This document shows, in pieces, positions 22,551 through 31,136 of a DNA stretch of 64,000 nt. Under the pieces are notes generated by a model. It did no database searches. It was not told the origin of the DNA and saw nothing but the letters and a program-made list of their open reading frames with translations. The first letter of the stretch is position 1, and each line of letters begins with the position of its first letter. Location of the stretch: NCBI RefSeq assembly GCF_005796185.1, contig NZ_VAHM01000005.1, forward strand, positions 1 through 64,000, in the 5' to 3' direction. The DNA is from Pseudarthrobacter sp. NamB4 (GTDB taxonomy: Bacteria; Actinomycetota; Actinomycetes; Actinomycetales; Micrococcaceae). Both the position numbers and the translations under genes were made by a program.

Positions 22551-23657
22551 ATGAGATGGGACGCGCAGACTTTGATGCCGCCACCGGGGGAAGCTTCGGT
22601 GGGAGCCGCTCCGGCGCTCCTGCCCCTGGCGGGACTGGTGCGCTCCGTCACCACCCCGGAGTTCGCAGGCATCACTTTCCATGAGGTCACCGCCAAGTCG
22701 GTCCTGAACAGGGTGCCCGCCGGCTCCCGGATGCCGTTCGAGTGGACCATCAATCCCTACCGGGGCTGCAGCCATGCCTGCGTCTACTGCTTCGCACGCA
22801 AGACCCACACTTACTTGGATTTCGACGCCGGGCTGGACTTTGACCGGCAGGTGGTCGTCAAAGTCAACAGTGCGGAAGTGCTCCGCAAAGAGCTGGCCAA
22901 ACCGTCCTGGGGCCGTCACCAGGTTGCCCTGGGCACCAACACCGACCCCTACCAACGGGCCGAGGGCCGGTACCAGCTGATGCCGGGCATCATCACCGCT
23001 TTGGCCGAGTCAGGCACGCCCCTGTCCATCCTCACCAAGGGGACGCTGCTGGCACGGGACATTCCGCTGCTCAAAACCGCCGCCAGCCAGGTGCCGGTGG
23101 GCCTGGGGATTTCGCTGGCCATGACGGACGAGGCACTTTCGGAAGCCGTGGAGCCTGGAACGCCGGGACCGCGGGCCCGGCTCAAGCTCGTCTCCCGCCT
23201 CCGTGAAGCGGGCCTTCCATGCGGCGTCATGGCCATGCCCATCCTGCCGTGGCTCTCGGACAGTGACGAGGCCCTGGATTCCCTCTTTTCATCCCTTGCG
23301 GCAGCAGGGGCCACCGGCGTCACCGCCGGCGCCCTCTACCTCAAGCCCGGCGGCACCAGGGAGTGGTTCATGACATGGATCGCCGCCCATCATCCCGAGC
23401 TAGCCGGCCGTTACCGCCGGCTTTACGGCTCAGGCTCCTATGCCGCCAAGGAGTACCGCTCCTGGCTGGCAGGCAAAGTCCGGTACTTCAAAGCCCGGCA
23501 TGGTTTCAGCAATTCGTCCGGCTTCAGCCACAGGGACCTGGAGGACGATCCCCGGGGCGAGGAAGCTGAGTACCCCGCGGGCATCATCCCGCAAAGACCA
23601 GCGGGTACTCCAGGCTCCGGCACTCCTGCAGGCGCCAGCCAACTGACGCTGTTCTAG
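22551..23657 (+). CDS. Rv2578c-family radical SAM protein
   Basis: A 368-residue radical SAM protein. The [4Fe-4S] ligands are Cys73, Cys77 and Cys80 in GCSHACVYC, preceded by the family's NPYRGC stretch. This is the Rv2578c/SplB-like branch related to spore photoproduct lyase-type proteins; the substrate is not known. It starts at ATG 22551 with the typical MRWD beginning, directly after a LexA box, so it should be DNA-damage inducible. The C-terminal tail of about 50 residues is Gly/Pro-rich. It is convergent with the NUDIX gene. Confidence 0.88.
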   Translation: MRWDAQTLMPPPGEASVGAAPALLPLAGLVRSVTTPEFAGITFHEVTAKSVLNRVPAGSRMPFEWTINPYRGCSHACVYCFARKTHTYLDFDAGLDFDRQVVVKVNSAEVLRKELAKPSWGRHQVALGTNTDPYQRAEGRYQLMPGIITALAESGTPLSILTKGTLLARDIPLLKTAASQVPVGLGISLAMTDEALSEAVEPGTPGPRARLKLVSRLREAGLPCGVMAMPILPWLSDSDEALDSLFSSLAAAGATGVTAGALYLKPGGTREWFMTWIAAHHPELAGRYRRLYGSGSYAAKEYRSWLAGKVRYFKARHGFSNSSGFSHRDLEDDPRGEEAEYPAGIIPQRPAGTPGSGTPAGASQLTLF

Positions 23658-23678
23658 TTCCCTGGCGTCTGGATTGCC

Positions 23679-23708
23679 GGCCGTTCAGTTGGCCCGGGCC
23701 GTTCAGTT
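23679..23708. repeat. Short direct repeat between convergent genes
   Basis: GGCCGTTCAGTT occurs at 23679-23690 and 23697-23708. The second copy overlaps the stop of the NUDIX gene. It is probably a local duplication. Confidence 0.5.
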
Positions 23709-24152
23709 TGCTGTTTGGCCCGCCGGCGTAGACAACGTAGACAACAGGGCCCGCACGATCGGAAAATCGGCCGGGATCCACGGCAGGCCAAGAACGGCGT
23801 CCGTTTCAGCCAGCGGCACCCAGCGCAGCTCGTCATGGTCTTCGAGCGGCCGTGCCACCCCGTGGGCGATCTCCGCGAACCACACCCGCATGCTGGCGCG
23901 GTCGTTCAGCGGCCATCCGGTGGGCAATTCCGAAACCAGCTCGTTACCCAAGCGAACTCCAATTCCCAGTTCCTCGAACAGCTCCCGAACCAGTGCCTCC
24001 TCCGGCGCCTCGCCGGGTTCCACCTTGCCGCCCGGAAATTCCCAAAGGCCGGCCAGGTTCTCGGGCGCGCTGCGCTTGGCCACGAGCAGCAGGGAAGGGT
24101 CCGCGAGGCTGTCCACGACCGCTGCGCCCACTACCTGTATCAGTCCACTCAC
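23703..24152 (-). CDS. NUDIX hydrolase, MutT-like
   Basis: A 149-residue NUDIX protein. The NUDIX box starts at GGKVEPGEAPEEAL and continues with the RELFEELGI end (G-x5-E-x7-R-E-x2-E-E-x-G). Such proteins clean oxidised nucleotides such as 8-oxo-dGTP, but the exact substrate is not fixed by the motif. The start is a GTG at 24152. It is divergent from the MFS gene and convergent with the radical SAM gene. Confidence 0.88.
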   Translation of the reverse strand: MSGLIQVVGAAVVDSLADPSLLLVAKRSAPENLAGLWEFPGGKVEPGEAPEEALVRELFEELGIGVRLGNELVSELPTGWPLNDRASMRVWFAEIAHGVARPLEDHDELRWVPLAETDAVLGLPWIPADFPIVRALLSTLSTPAGQTAN

Positions 24153-24310
24153 CGCCCCATTCTATGGGGGACAATGATGGGACCGGACACACCTTGCCCG
24201 CCTCGGGAATACCCCTCCGCCTTTCCGGGTTGCTTGCAGGGACCGGCCTGACCAGCCCCACTGCCGTGGCTTCAGCACCCTTCCCGTTCCATCCTCGAAA
24301 AAGCAGGCAT

Positions 24311-25519
24311 ATGAGCAGCGTCCTCGAAAAGTCCACGGCATTCCCCACCAGGTCCTCCAACCTTGCGATGGCCATCCTCTCCCTGGCCATGGGCGGAGTG
24401 GGTATCGGGGTGACGGAGTTCACCATGATGGGCCTGTTGAAGGAAGTGGAGCAAGGACTTGCCATCTCTACGCCGGAAGCCGGCCACCTCATCTCAGCCT
24501 ACGCGCTGGGCGTGGTGGTGGGAGCTCCCCTGTTGGCCGCCGTCGGCGCCAAACTCCCCCGCAAGCATCTGGCACTCGGGCTGATGCTGTTCTTTACCGT
24601 CGCCAACTTCGCCTCCTACCTCGCGCCGGATTACGGAACGATGCTCGCCTCACGGTTCGCGGCGGGCCTGCCGCACGGCGCCTTTTTCGGCGTGGCAGCT
24701 GTGATCGCCGCATCCCTGGTTCCGCCAACCCGGCGTGGGTGGGCGATTTCCATGGTGATGGCAGGGCTGAGCATCTCGAACGTGGTGGGAGTTCCCTTCG
24801 CCACGTGGCTGGGGCAGACGTACGGCTGGCGGCTGCTGTTTATCCTGGTGGGCTTCATTGGCTTGCTGACCCTGGCGCTGGTGTGGAAATTTGTCCCCTT
24901 CCAGGAGGCCCATCCCGACGCCAGCATCAGGCGGGAACTTGGCGCACTTAAACGGCTGCAGGTTTGGCTGGCCATTCTGATCGGGATTGTGGGATTCGGC
25001 GGATTTTTCGCCACCTACACCTACATTTCCCACACCATGACGCTGGTCGCCGGAATCCCCTCCGCGCTGATTCCGCTGGTGGTGGCCCTGTACGGCCTGG
25101 GAATGGTGGCGGGCAACATCGTTGGCGGCAGGATTGCGGACAGGTCGGTCATGGGAACGCTGTACAAAGTATTGCCCGCCATTGCTGTTGCTTTGGTGGT
25201 CTACGCTGTGGCCGCCCATTGGCCCTGGTCCGCATTTGTCATGGTGTTCGTAGTAGGTGCCTCGGGATCCATGCTGATCCCCGCGCTTCAGACACGGCTC
25301 CTGGACGCATCGCCGGACGCCCCTTCCCTGGCCTCGTCACTGAACCACGCAGCACTGAATGTCGCCAACGCCCTTGGCGCTTTCCTTGGCGGACTCGTCA
25401 TCGCGCTGGGCTGGGGCTACGTGGCACCGGCGCTGGTGGGTGCCGTCCTCGCCCTGTTGGGATTGGGCGTTGCGGTAGCGAGCGGCCTCCTCGAGCGCAA
25501 AAGGCCGCTGACTGCCTGA
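24311..25519 (+). CDS. MFS transporter, DHA1-type efflux permease
   Basis: A 402-residue inner-membrane protein with about 12 hydrophobic segments and the loop 2-3 motif A as VGAPLLAAVGAKLPRKHL. The N-terminal FTMMGLL segment and this motif match the AraJ/YdhP-like drug or sugar exporter subgroup. The substrate cannot be named. The start is ATG 24311; frames further upstream run into the intergenic and NUDIX region. Confidence 0.85.
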   Translation: MSSVLEKSTAFPTRSSNLAMAILSLAMGGVGIGVTEFTMMGLLKEVEQGLAISTPEAGHLISAYALGVVVGAPLLAAVGAKLPRKHLALGLMLFFTVANFASYLAPDYGTMLASRFAAGLPHGAFFGVAAVIAASLVPPTRRGWAISMVMAGLSISNVVGVPFATWLGQTYGWRLLFILVGFIGLLTLALVWKFVPFQEAHPDASIRRELGALKRLQVWLAILIGIVGFGGFFATYTYISHTMTLVAGIPSALIPLVVALYGLGMVAGNIVGGRIADRSVMGTLYKVLPAIAVALVVYAVAAHWPWSAFVMVFVVGASGSMLIPALQTRLLDASPDAPSLASSLNHAALNVANALGAFLGGLVIALGWGYVAPALVGAVLALLGLGVAVASGLLERKRPLTA

Positions 25520-25698
25520 TCCTGGACCCTGTCAGCACGCAGCCCGGTCACCCCGCAAATGGCTCCCAAAGTTCTGCACAACCGCGGCCCTGCGCCAAGC
25601 GCCAAATTGGCTTTCCAGAAGCCTGCTGACTTTATATGGCGTTATGTTAGCTTAGCCTCATCGGGACCATCACAGCCCGGTAAACATAAGGAGGAGAG

Positions 25699-25974
25699 AT
25701 GGGTTTTCTTGCTTGGATCATCCTCGGCCTCATTGTAGGGGCCATCGTTAAGGCGGTCATGCCGGGACGGGTTGGCGGCGGTTGGGTCACCAGTCTTGTT
25801 CTGGGCGTAGTGGGCGCCATCGTTGGCGGCTGGGTCGGCAGCCTCCTGTTCAACCGGGGCGATCTGGCTTTCTTCGACCTCGGCACCTGGATTCTCGCCA
25901 TCGTCGGTGGCCTGGTGGTCGCCGGCATCTACGGGGCCATCACAGGACGCGGAAAGGCAACCCGCGCACCCTGA
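25699..25974 (+). CDS. GlsB/YeaQ/YmgE-family stress membrane protein
   Basis: A 91-residue integral membrane protein with three Gly-rich hydrophobic segments and the family features ILGLIVGAIVKAVMPG and a terminal AGIYGAITGRG. Members are induced by general stress; the molecular job is unknown. The start has an excellent AAGGAGGAGAG site. It is a single gene ended by a hairpin terminator. Confidence 0.9.
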   Translation: MGFLAWIILGLIVGAIVKAVMPGRVGGGWVTSLVLGVVGAIVGGWVGSLLFNRGDLAFFDLGTWILAIVGGLVVAGIYGAITGRGKATRAP

Positions 25975-26004
25975 TGTGCACCGCGCCGAACATCCAGCAG
26001 CACC

Positions 26005-26029
26005 AAGGCCCCGGCTCATCCGGGGCCTT
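26005..26029 (+). terminator. Terminator after the GlsB-like gene
   Basis: A 10-bp perfect stem (26005-26014 with 26020-26029), a five-base loop and then ATTTCGTT. It lies 30 bases after the stop. Confidence 0.8.
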
Positions 26030-26033
26030 ATTT

Positions 26034-26078
26034 CGTTCCGCAACATTTCGTTCCTCAACACGTCGTTCCGCAACACTG
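26034..26078. repeat. 15-bp tandem repeat, three copies
   Basis: CGTTCCGCAACA-type units start at 26034, 26049 and 26064, a period of exactly 15 bases with few changes. It lies in the gap before the SpoU methylase stop. It reads as short repeats on the minus strand but is not in a supported gene. Confidence 0.6.
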
Positions 26079-26136
26079 GACTGGGAACTTACTGATGTCC
26101 GGAGTGCCGGAAGGAGCCAGGAAGCGGCGCAGGTTC

Positions 26137-27048
26137 CTAGCCGCTGACCGCTGCGTGCACCTGCTGGGAACGTGCGCTGGCATAGAGGCAGACCGTGGCC
26201 GCTGTTCCCAGATTGAGGCTCTCTGCGGATCCGTAGACCGGTACCGCAACCCGGTGGTCGGCCAGTGCAAGTTCTTCCTCGGACAGGCCCTGGGCCTCGT
26301 TCCCGAACAGCCAGGCAGTGGGCTGCTCCAGGGCATAAGCGGATTCGGGCCCCTCCCCGGTGAGCCGGCGCCGGGCATTTTCATCCTGAAGGGTATCCAG
26401 GTTGAGGGATCCGTAGCCGTCGGCCGCCAGGATGCCGATCCCCCTGGCCCGGCAGGCAGACGTAAGTTCCCCAATGTCCGCCCCCAACACCACTGGAAGG
26501 TGGAACAGGGAACCCGCGGTGGAGCGGACAGCCTTGGGATTGTAGATGTCAACGCTGGAAGCCGTCAGGACCACGGCATCGGCGCCCGCTGAATCGGCCG
26601 CACGGAGGACCGTTCCTGCGTTCCCTGGATCCCTGACCTGGCAGAGCACGGCAATCAGGCGCGGACCGGCGTCGAGCACTTCCCCAAGCGGAACGTCCAC
26701 GAAACGGCAGACGGCAATGATGCCTTGGGGATTGACGGTGTCGGCCATGGCAGCCAGGACCTCGTCGGTGGCAAGGCGGGCATTCACCCCCTGCGACAGC
26801 TCTACAAATTCAGGGAAACGGTCCAGGCAGTTGTCGCTCGCGAACACTTCAGTGACCACACCGGCTGCCCCGGCTGCCAAACGCTGTTGATGGAGCTTGA
26901 GGGCTTCACGGACAGCCTGCGGCCCCTCCGTGAGGAAATGGCCCCGCTTTAAACGGGCCGGGCGCCCTGCAAGTCTTGCCACGTCCCTCACCCGATCAGC
27001 TCGGGGATTGGACAGTGGGGAATCTTGCGGGCGCCCGGTTTCGTTCAT
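26137..27048 (-). CDS. TrmH/SpoU-family RNA 2'-O-methyltransferase
   Basis: A 303-residue SPOUT-class methyltransferase, probably acting on rRNA or tRNA. The three motifs are visible: NAGTVLRAADSAGA (motif 1), LFGNEAQGLS (motif 2) and VPVYGSAESLNLGTAATVCL (motif 3). The N-terminal part is a substrate-binding domain. It follows rplT by 63 bases in the infC-rpmI-rplT unit, a common actinobacterial order. The exact target base is not decided. Confidence 0.9.
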   Translation of the reverse strand: MNETGRPQDSPLSNPRADRVRDVARLAGRPARLKRGHFLTEGPQAVREALKLHQQRLAAGAAGVVTEVFASDNCLDRFPEFVELSQGVNARLATDEVLAAMADTVNPQGIIAVCRFVDVPLGEVLDAGPRLIAVLCQVRDPGNAGTVLRAADSAGADAVVLTASSVDIYNPKAVRSTAGSLFHLPVVLGADIGELTSACRARGIGILAADGYGSLNLDTLQDENARRRLTGEGPESAYALEQPTAWLFGNEAQGLSEEELALADHRVAVPVYGSAESLNLGTAATVCLYASARSQQVHAAVSG

Positions 27049-27111
27049 ATAAGAACTGTAGTGGCTGGAGCCACGCGTTCCTGAACTGCTCCTGGGAGGG
27101 ACCTGCGGTTG

Positions 27112-27498
27112 CTAGGCAACAGCCTTCTTGGCGGAGGTGTCGGCAGGCAGGGAGTCCTTGGCAACCTTGACCAGCGCTGCGAAGGCGTTGGCGTCGGAAA
27201 CGGCCAGCTCGGCCAGCATACGGCGGTCAACCTCGACCTGGGCAGCCTTCAGGCCCTGGATCAGGCGGTTGTAGGTGAGACCGTTGGCGCGGGAAGCAGC
27301 GTTGATGCGCTGGATCCAGAGGCGGCGGAAGTCACCCTTCTTCTTCTTGCGGTCACCGTAGCTGTACACAAACGAGTGCAGCAGCTGCTCTTTGGCCTTG
27401 CGGTACAGGCGCGAACGCTGTCCCCGGTAGCCCTTTGCGCGTTCGAGAACAACCCGGCGCTTCTTGTGGGCATTGACAGCCCTCTTCACACGTGCCAC
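27112..27498 (-). CDS. rplT: 50S ribosomal protein L20
   Basis: A 128-residue basic ribosomal protein that binds 23S rRNA early in assembly. The start is the GTG at 27498, after GAAGGAG; the frame to 27582 adds a non-homologous tail. The stretch [14 protein letters not shown] and the [13 protein letters not shown] core are typical. L20 commonly represses its own operon. Confidence 0.97.
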   Translation of the reverse strand: MARVKRAVNAHKKRRVVLERAKGYRGQRSRLYRKAKEQLLHSFVYSYGDRKKKKGDFRRLWIQRINAASRANGLTYNRLIQGLKAAQVEVDRRMLAELAVSDANAFAALVKVAKDSLPADTSAKKAVA

Positions 27499-27616
27499 GT
27501 GCGTACTCCTTCGAAAATCTGATCCCAAGCATCTACTGCCGGTGTCCCGGCGGCCTGAGAAGGCTTTTTGGCAGGTGACCATCCACCAAGCGGTGGCTGG
27601 TCAAAGAACTTGGAAA

Positions 27617-27811
27617 TTAGATGCCGAGCATCTTCCGGATGACCTTGGCGTCGCCCTTGAAGACGATCCTGTCGCCGGCAAGACGACGGGTCAGCCGCGA
27701 GGACTTGTGCTCGAGGTAGTGGCGGCGGTTGGCCTGCTGGCGGCGCAGCTTGCCGCTGCCGGTCAGCTTGAAGCGCTTCTTGGCACCACTGTGGGTCTTC
27801 ATCTTCGGCAT
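27617..27811 (-). CDS. rpmI: 50S ribosomal protein L35
   Basis: A 64-residue basic protein starting [15 protein letters not shown]. The start is ATG 27811; a much longer open frame (to 28279) overlaps infC and is not real. It is the middle gene of infC-rpmI-rplT. Confidence 0.97.
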   Translation of the reverse strand: MPKMKTHSGAKKRFKLTGSGKLRRQQANRRHYLEHKSSRLTRRLAGDRIVFKGDAKVIRKMLGI

Positions 27812-27929
27812 GGGAACCGATCTCCTTACGTATCCGCAGGCTGGGCCTGCAGCTCTATCGCGCAGCCGCCCCTTCGGGCAGCATGCTGGTTGCTGACTGC
27901 CGGAGGGACAAACCCCCGGCAGCTGTGAA

Positions 27930-28949
27930 CTAAGTGGTCTTCTTGCCGGCCGGCTTGGCCGCTGCCTTGGGGACAGGGCGGGCAGCAGGCTTGGGCGCAG
28001 CGGGCCTGGCCATCGGCTTCGGCGGAGCCGGAACCGCTGCCGGCTTGGGCGCAGCAGGGGTGGCTGCAGCAGCAGGCTTGGCGGCTTCGGGCTTCGGCGC
28101 GGGAACAGCCTTGGGCTCCGCGGCCTTTGGTGCAGCCTTTGCCGCGGCTGCCTTTGGAGCTGCCTTTGGCGCCTCCTGCCTGGGTGCCTCCGCAACCTCC
28201 GCGGGAGCTTCGGCTGCGGCAGGTTCGACGGCGGCAGCCGGCTCCTGCACCGGCGTTTCGGCTTCTGCAGCAGGCTCACTCGAAACGGTGAAGCCCTCGG
28301 GCAGCAGGTCCGCCAGGGACTGGGTCATGGGGGCCTGGTCATTCCCGGCAGTGTCCACCCGGCCCGACGCCTTGGCTTCGTTCTGCGCTTTTGCCTCAGC
28401 ACGTTGCGTGGCGCGGCGCGCTTCGGCCTTGGCCTCTGCCTTGTTCTTCAGCGGACCGACCACCATGACCATGTTGCGGCCGTCAATCCGGGGGCTGGAT
28501 TCCACCACACCGACTTCTGCAACGTCCTCGGCGAAGCGCTGGAGCAGGCGGATGCCCATTTCCGGACGCTGCTGCTCGCGGCCGCGGAACTGGATCATGG
28601 CCTTGACCTTGTCCCCGGCGCCGAGGAAGCGCAGCGCGTGCCCGCGCTTGGTCTCGTAGTCGTGGGTGTCGATCTTCAGGCGAAAGCGGATTTCCTTCAG
28701 AACGGTGTTCGTCTGGTTCTTCCGGGCTTCACGTGCCTTAACCGCGGCCTCGTACTTGTACTTGCCGAAGTCCATCAGCTTGCACACCGGAGGCTTGGCC
28801 TGAGGTGCAACTTCAACGAGATCAAGATCGGACTCGGCAGCCAGACGCAGGGCATCCTCAATACGGACGATTCCTACCTGTTCACCTGCAGGGCCGACCA
28901 GCCGCACCTCGGGGACGCGGATACGCTCATTGATTCTTGGCTCGCTAAT
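27930..28949 (-). CDS. infC: Translation initiation factor IF-3
   Basis: Binds 30S subunits and checks start-codon pairing. The homologous part starts [16 protein letters not shown], so translation must begin at the ATT at 28949 rather than the GTG at 28907; GGAG lies just upstream. A rare ATT start is the classical IF-3 self-control. The protein is 339 residues: the usual two domains to about residue 185, then a tail of about 140 residues rich in Ala, Pro, Lys and Glu, as in other actinobacteria. Confidence 0.95.
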   Translation of the reverse strand: MSEPRINERIRVPEVRLVGPAGEQVGIVRIEDALRLAAESDLDLVEVAPQAKPPVCKLMDFGKYKYEAAVKAREARKNQTNTVLKEIRFRLKIDTHDYETKRGHALRFLGAGDKVKAMIQFRGREQQRPEMGIRLLQRFAEDVAEVGVVESSPRIDGRNMVMVVGPLKNKAEAKAEARRATQRAEAKAQNEAKASGRVDTAGNDQAPMTQSLADLLPEGFTVSSEPAAEAETPVQEPAAAVEPAAAEAPAEVAEAPRQEAPKAAPKAAAAKAAPKAAEPKAVPAPKPEAAKPAAAATPAAPKPAAVPAPPKPMARPAAPKPAARPVPKAAAKPAGKKTT

Positions 28950-29192
28950 GTTAAAGCTCCTGTTGTTGTTGTGGATTCCCGGAAACTGGAGAAGGCCCCC
29001 AACTGCCGGAGCAATCGAAGGCCTCTAAAAGATTGGATGCGGGTCCCTGTCAGAGACTGCATGCACGTGATCCGGCGAACGCCGGAACCATGCCCAACCA
29101 GGTACCCGGCAACCTTACATCCAGGATGTGTTCGTGATGAACACCCGGAACAGCGGCTGACGCGGGTGGGAGAGAACTCCGCTTGCAAACTG
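28950..29192 (-). promoter_or_regulatory. infC: Long leader of the infC operon
   Basis: About 240 bases lie between the likely promoter and infC, with no gene. A 6-bp TCCGGC/GCCGGA hairpin with a GAAC loop is at 29071-29086. Long leaders before infC operons often hold L20 or attenuation control; no known riboswitch was recognised here. Confidence 0.45.
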
Positions 29193-29198
29193 CATGTC

Positions 29199-29204
29199 AT
29201 TCTA
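29199..29204 (-). promoter_or_regulatory. Probable -10 element of the infC operon
   Basis: TAGAAT on the minus strand fits the -10 consensus at five of six bases. A TTGACG lies 13 bases upstream, too close for a normal -35, so the -35 is uncertain. Confidence 0.4.
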
Positions 29205-29308
29205 CAGAAAAAATTCCCGTCAACGCAGTAAAGCGCCGGTGGGAACCTGATTGGTGGTGCAATCCCTGAAATAACGACATCCAGTCGGTCTGTGTCAAGC
29301 TTACCAGT

Positions 29309-29692
29309 ATGAGCACCCCAGACAGTAATTCACACGTTTTCGAACCGGCTGGCCCCGGCGAGGTCTCCCAGCAGATCCGGGACATCTCTGAAGTGCCCGC
29401 CATCGAGGTCATCACCACCGCAGCCGTGCACCTGATGAGCGCCGCTGCCGTCAAGCTTGGGCTTGCCGCCGAGGACAACGCCGAGGAACTCAAGGACCTG
29501 GACGAAGCCCGGAAGCTGATCACCGCGCTGGCAGGCCTGGTCACGGCGGCCGCCCCGGAGATCGGGTCCCAGCATGCCGGCCCGTTGCGTGACGGCCTGC
29601 GCTCGTTGCAGCTTGCCTTCCGCGAAGAGTCACTGATCCCCGACGCCCCGGGCAAGGGTCCCGGCGAGAAGTACACGGGGGCAGTCAACTAA
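29309..29692 (+). CDS. DUF1844-domain protein
   Basis: A 127-residue cytoplasmic protein of unknown function. The DUF1844 core covers the SEVPAIEVITTAAVHLMSAA stretch and the following helices, and the Ala-rich helices suggest an all-alpha fold. It is divergent from the infC operon, a placement seen in other actinobacteria, and ends at a strong terminator. Confidence 0.85.
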   Translation: MSTPDSNSHVFEPAGPGEVSQQIRDISEVPAIEVITTAAVHLMSAAAVKLGLAAEDNAEELKDLDEARKLITALAGLVTAAAPEIGSQHAGPLRDGLRSLQLAFREESLIPDAPGKGPGEKYTGAVN

Positions 29693-29708
29693 AGCTCCCC
29701 TGGCAATC

Positions 29709-29750
29709 CGCGACGGCGGGCCGGCCTCCAAAGGCCGGCCCGCCGTCGCG
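29709..29750. terminator. Bidirectional terminator
   Basis: A perfect 19-bp GC-rich stem (29709-29727 with 29732-29750) closed by a CCAA loop, followed by CTTTACC. It lies between the convergent DUF1844 and MFS genes. Confidence 0.85.
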
Positions 29751-29786
29751 CTTTACCCCACTCCCCAGGAAGAACCCTCAGCGGGC

Positions 29787-31079
29787 TTACGCTGAAACCC
29801 TGCGCCGGCGCCGCGGCTGCAGGACCAAACCCGCGAAACAGAGCGCCACGCCGGCCACCCCCACCGAGACAAAACCTCCCGAAGGTCCCGTGCTGTCGAT
29901 GAAGACGCCGGCAAGCGGCGCACCTAAGGCAACCCCGGCGGTCAGCGCGGAGCCGTACCAGCCCATGGCTTCCCCGCGCCGTTCCTCAGCCACCAGGTCC
30001 GCCACCTTTTCCGAAGCCGAGGACAGTACGGGCGCGCACAGCAGTCCCGGCAGGAGTGAAGCGAACGCCAGCGTCCAGGTGTCATGGGCAAAACCCATGG
30101 GGATGGTCAGGGCAGCCATGCCCAGCAGCAGGACAATGGGCGAGACGGGCCGGTGCATTGCCCCGTAGACGAGGCCGCCCACCACGGAGGCGGCGCACCA
30201 AAAGAGAAAGACAATGCCAATCTCGCGCTGGTGCCCACCCAGCTCCAGGGCCGCGACAATCCCCACGTCTGTACCGCTCAGCACCATGCCGGCGCCTGCC
30301 GCCGCGGCGAAAACGGCAGCGACTGCGGCAGTCAACCACCCAAAGTTGTGGGCCACCTTGCCCCGGAGGCCCGGCCTCCCACGTGCTTCCGCATGCGCCA
30401 GTTCCGCAGCCGGCTCCTGGAGGTGGGCGGGGGCGGCGGTGACGACGGCGGCTTCGGCAGCGTGGCGTTCGTCGTCGCCGCGTTCCACCGTCTGCGCCGC
30501 ACTCCTGGTGGGCGGGTTGAACCACATCAGGAACAGTCCGGCCAGTGACGTGGAAACCCCCACCACGGTCAGGCCCAGCACCGTAAATCCGCTGGTGGCC
30601 ACGATGGCACCGGCAGCGGGACCGATCATGAACACTATCTCGGTGGTGATCGCGTCCAGGGCGAAGGCGGTGCGCCGCTGGTCTCCGTCCGCCAATACGC
30701 CGAGGGACTGGCGCACCACGCTGAAGATGGGGAGCGTCAGCAGTCCGCCCACAAACACCAGCGGCAGAAGCCACTGGTAGGACACATGGGGAACAATGGA
30801 CCAGATGACTGTTTCCGAGATCACCGAAGGGATCAGGGCCGTGCGCAGTCCGACGGTGTCCACCCGCCGCCCGCGCCAGGGAGCACCAACGGCGATGCCG
30901 ATGGTCATCACGGCCGCGGCAGCACCCGCTGCCGCGTACCCCTGGTGCAGGGTGAGGACGATGTGCAGGGTCAGCAGCACGCCTGCGGCGGAGTGGGGAA
31001 TCCGGGCAACCATGCCCACCAGCAGCAGCCGGCGGATGGGCCGGACGGCGAGCAACTCCCGGTAGAGAGCGAAATTCAC
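29787..31079 (-). CDS. MFS transporter
   Basis: A 430-residue membrane protein with about 11-12 hydrophobic segments. A hydrophilic loop of about 50 residues near 195-245 divides the two halves, which is larger than usual. The substrate is unknown. The start is a GTG at 31079. It is 57 bases after the SseB-like gene and is the last gene before a terminator in the his cluster direction. Confidence 0.82.
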   Translation of the reverse strand: MNFALYRELLAVRPIRRLLLVGMVARIPHSAAGVLLTLHIVLTLHQGYAAAGAAAAVMTIGIAVGAPWRGRRVDTVGLRTALIPSVISETVIWSIVPHVSYQWLLPLVFVGGLLTLPIFSVVRQSLGVLADGDQRRTAFALDAITTEIVFMIGPAAGAIVATSGFTVLGLTVVGVSTSLAGLFLMWFNPPTRSAAQTVERGDDERHAAEAAVVTAAPAHLQEPAAELAHAEARGRPGLRGKVAHNFGWLTAAVAAVFAAAAGAGMVLSGTDVGIVAALELGGHQREIGIVFLFWCAASVVGGLVYGAMHRPVSPIVLLLGMAALTIPMGFAHDTWTLAFASLLPGLLCAPVLSSASEKVADLVAEERRGEAMGWYGSALTAGVALGAPLAGVFIDSTGPSGGFVSVGVAGVALCFAGLVLQPRRRRRVSA

Positions 31080-31136
31080 GAAAGTGATCCTTAAGTCTGC
31101 CGCAGTGGGCCGGGGATCATGCCGCCTTGCTGCCGG

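Noticed and set aside
27617-28279. A long frame ending in L35
   Set aside because: It overlaps infC on the same strand and its N-terminal part is a low-complexity shadow; L35 starts at 27811.
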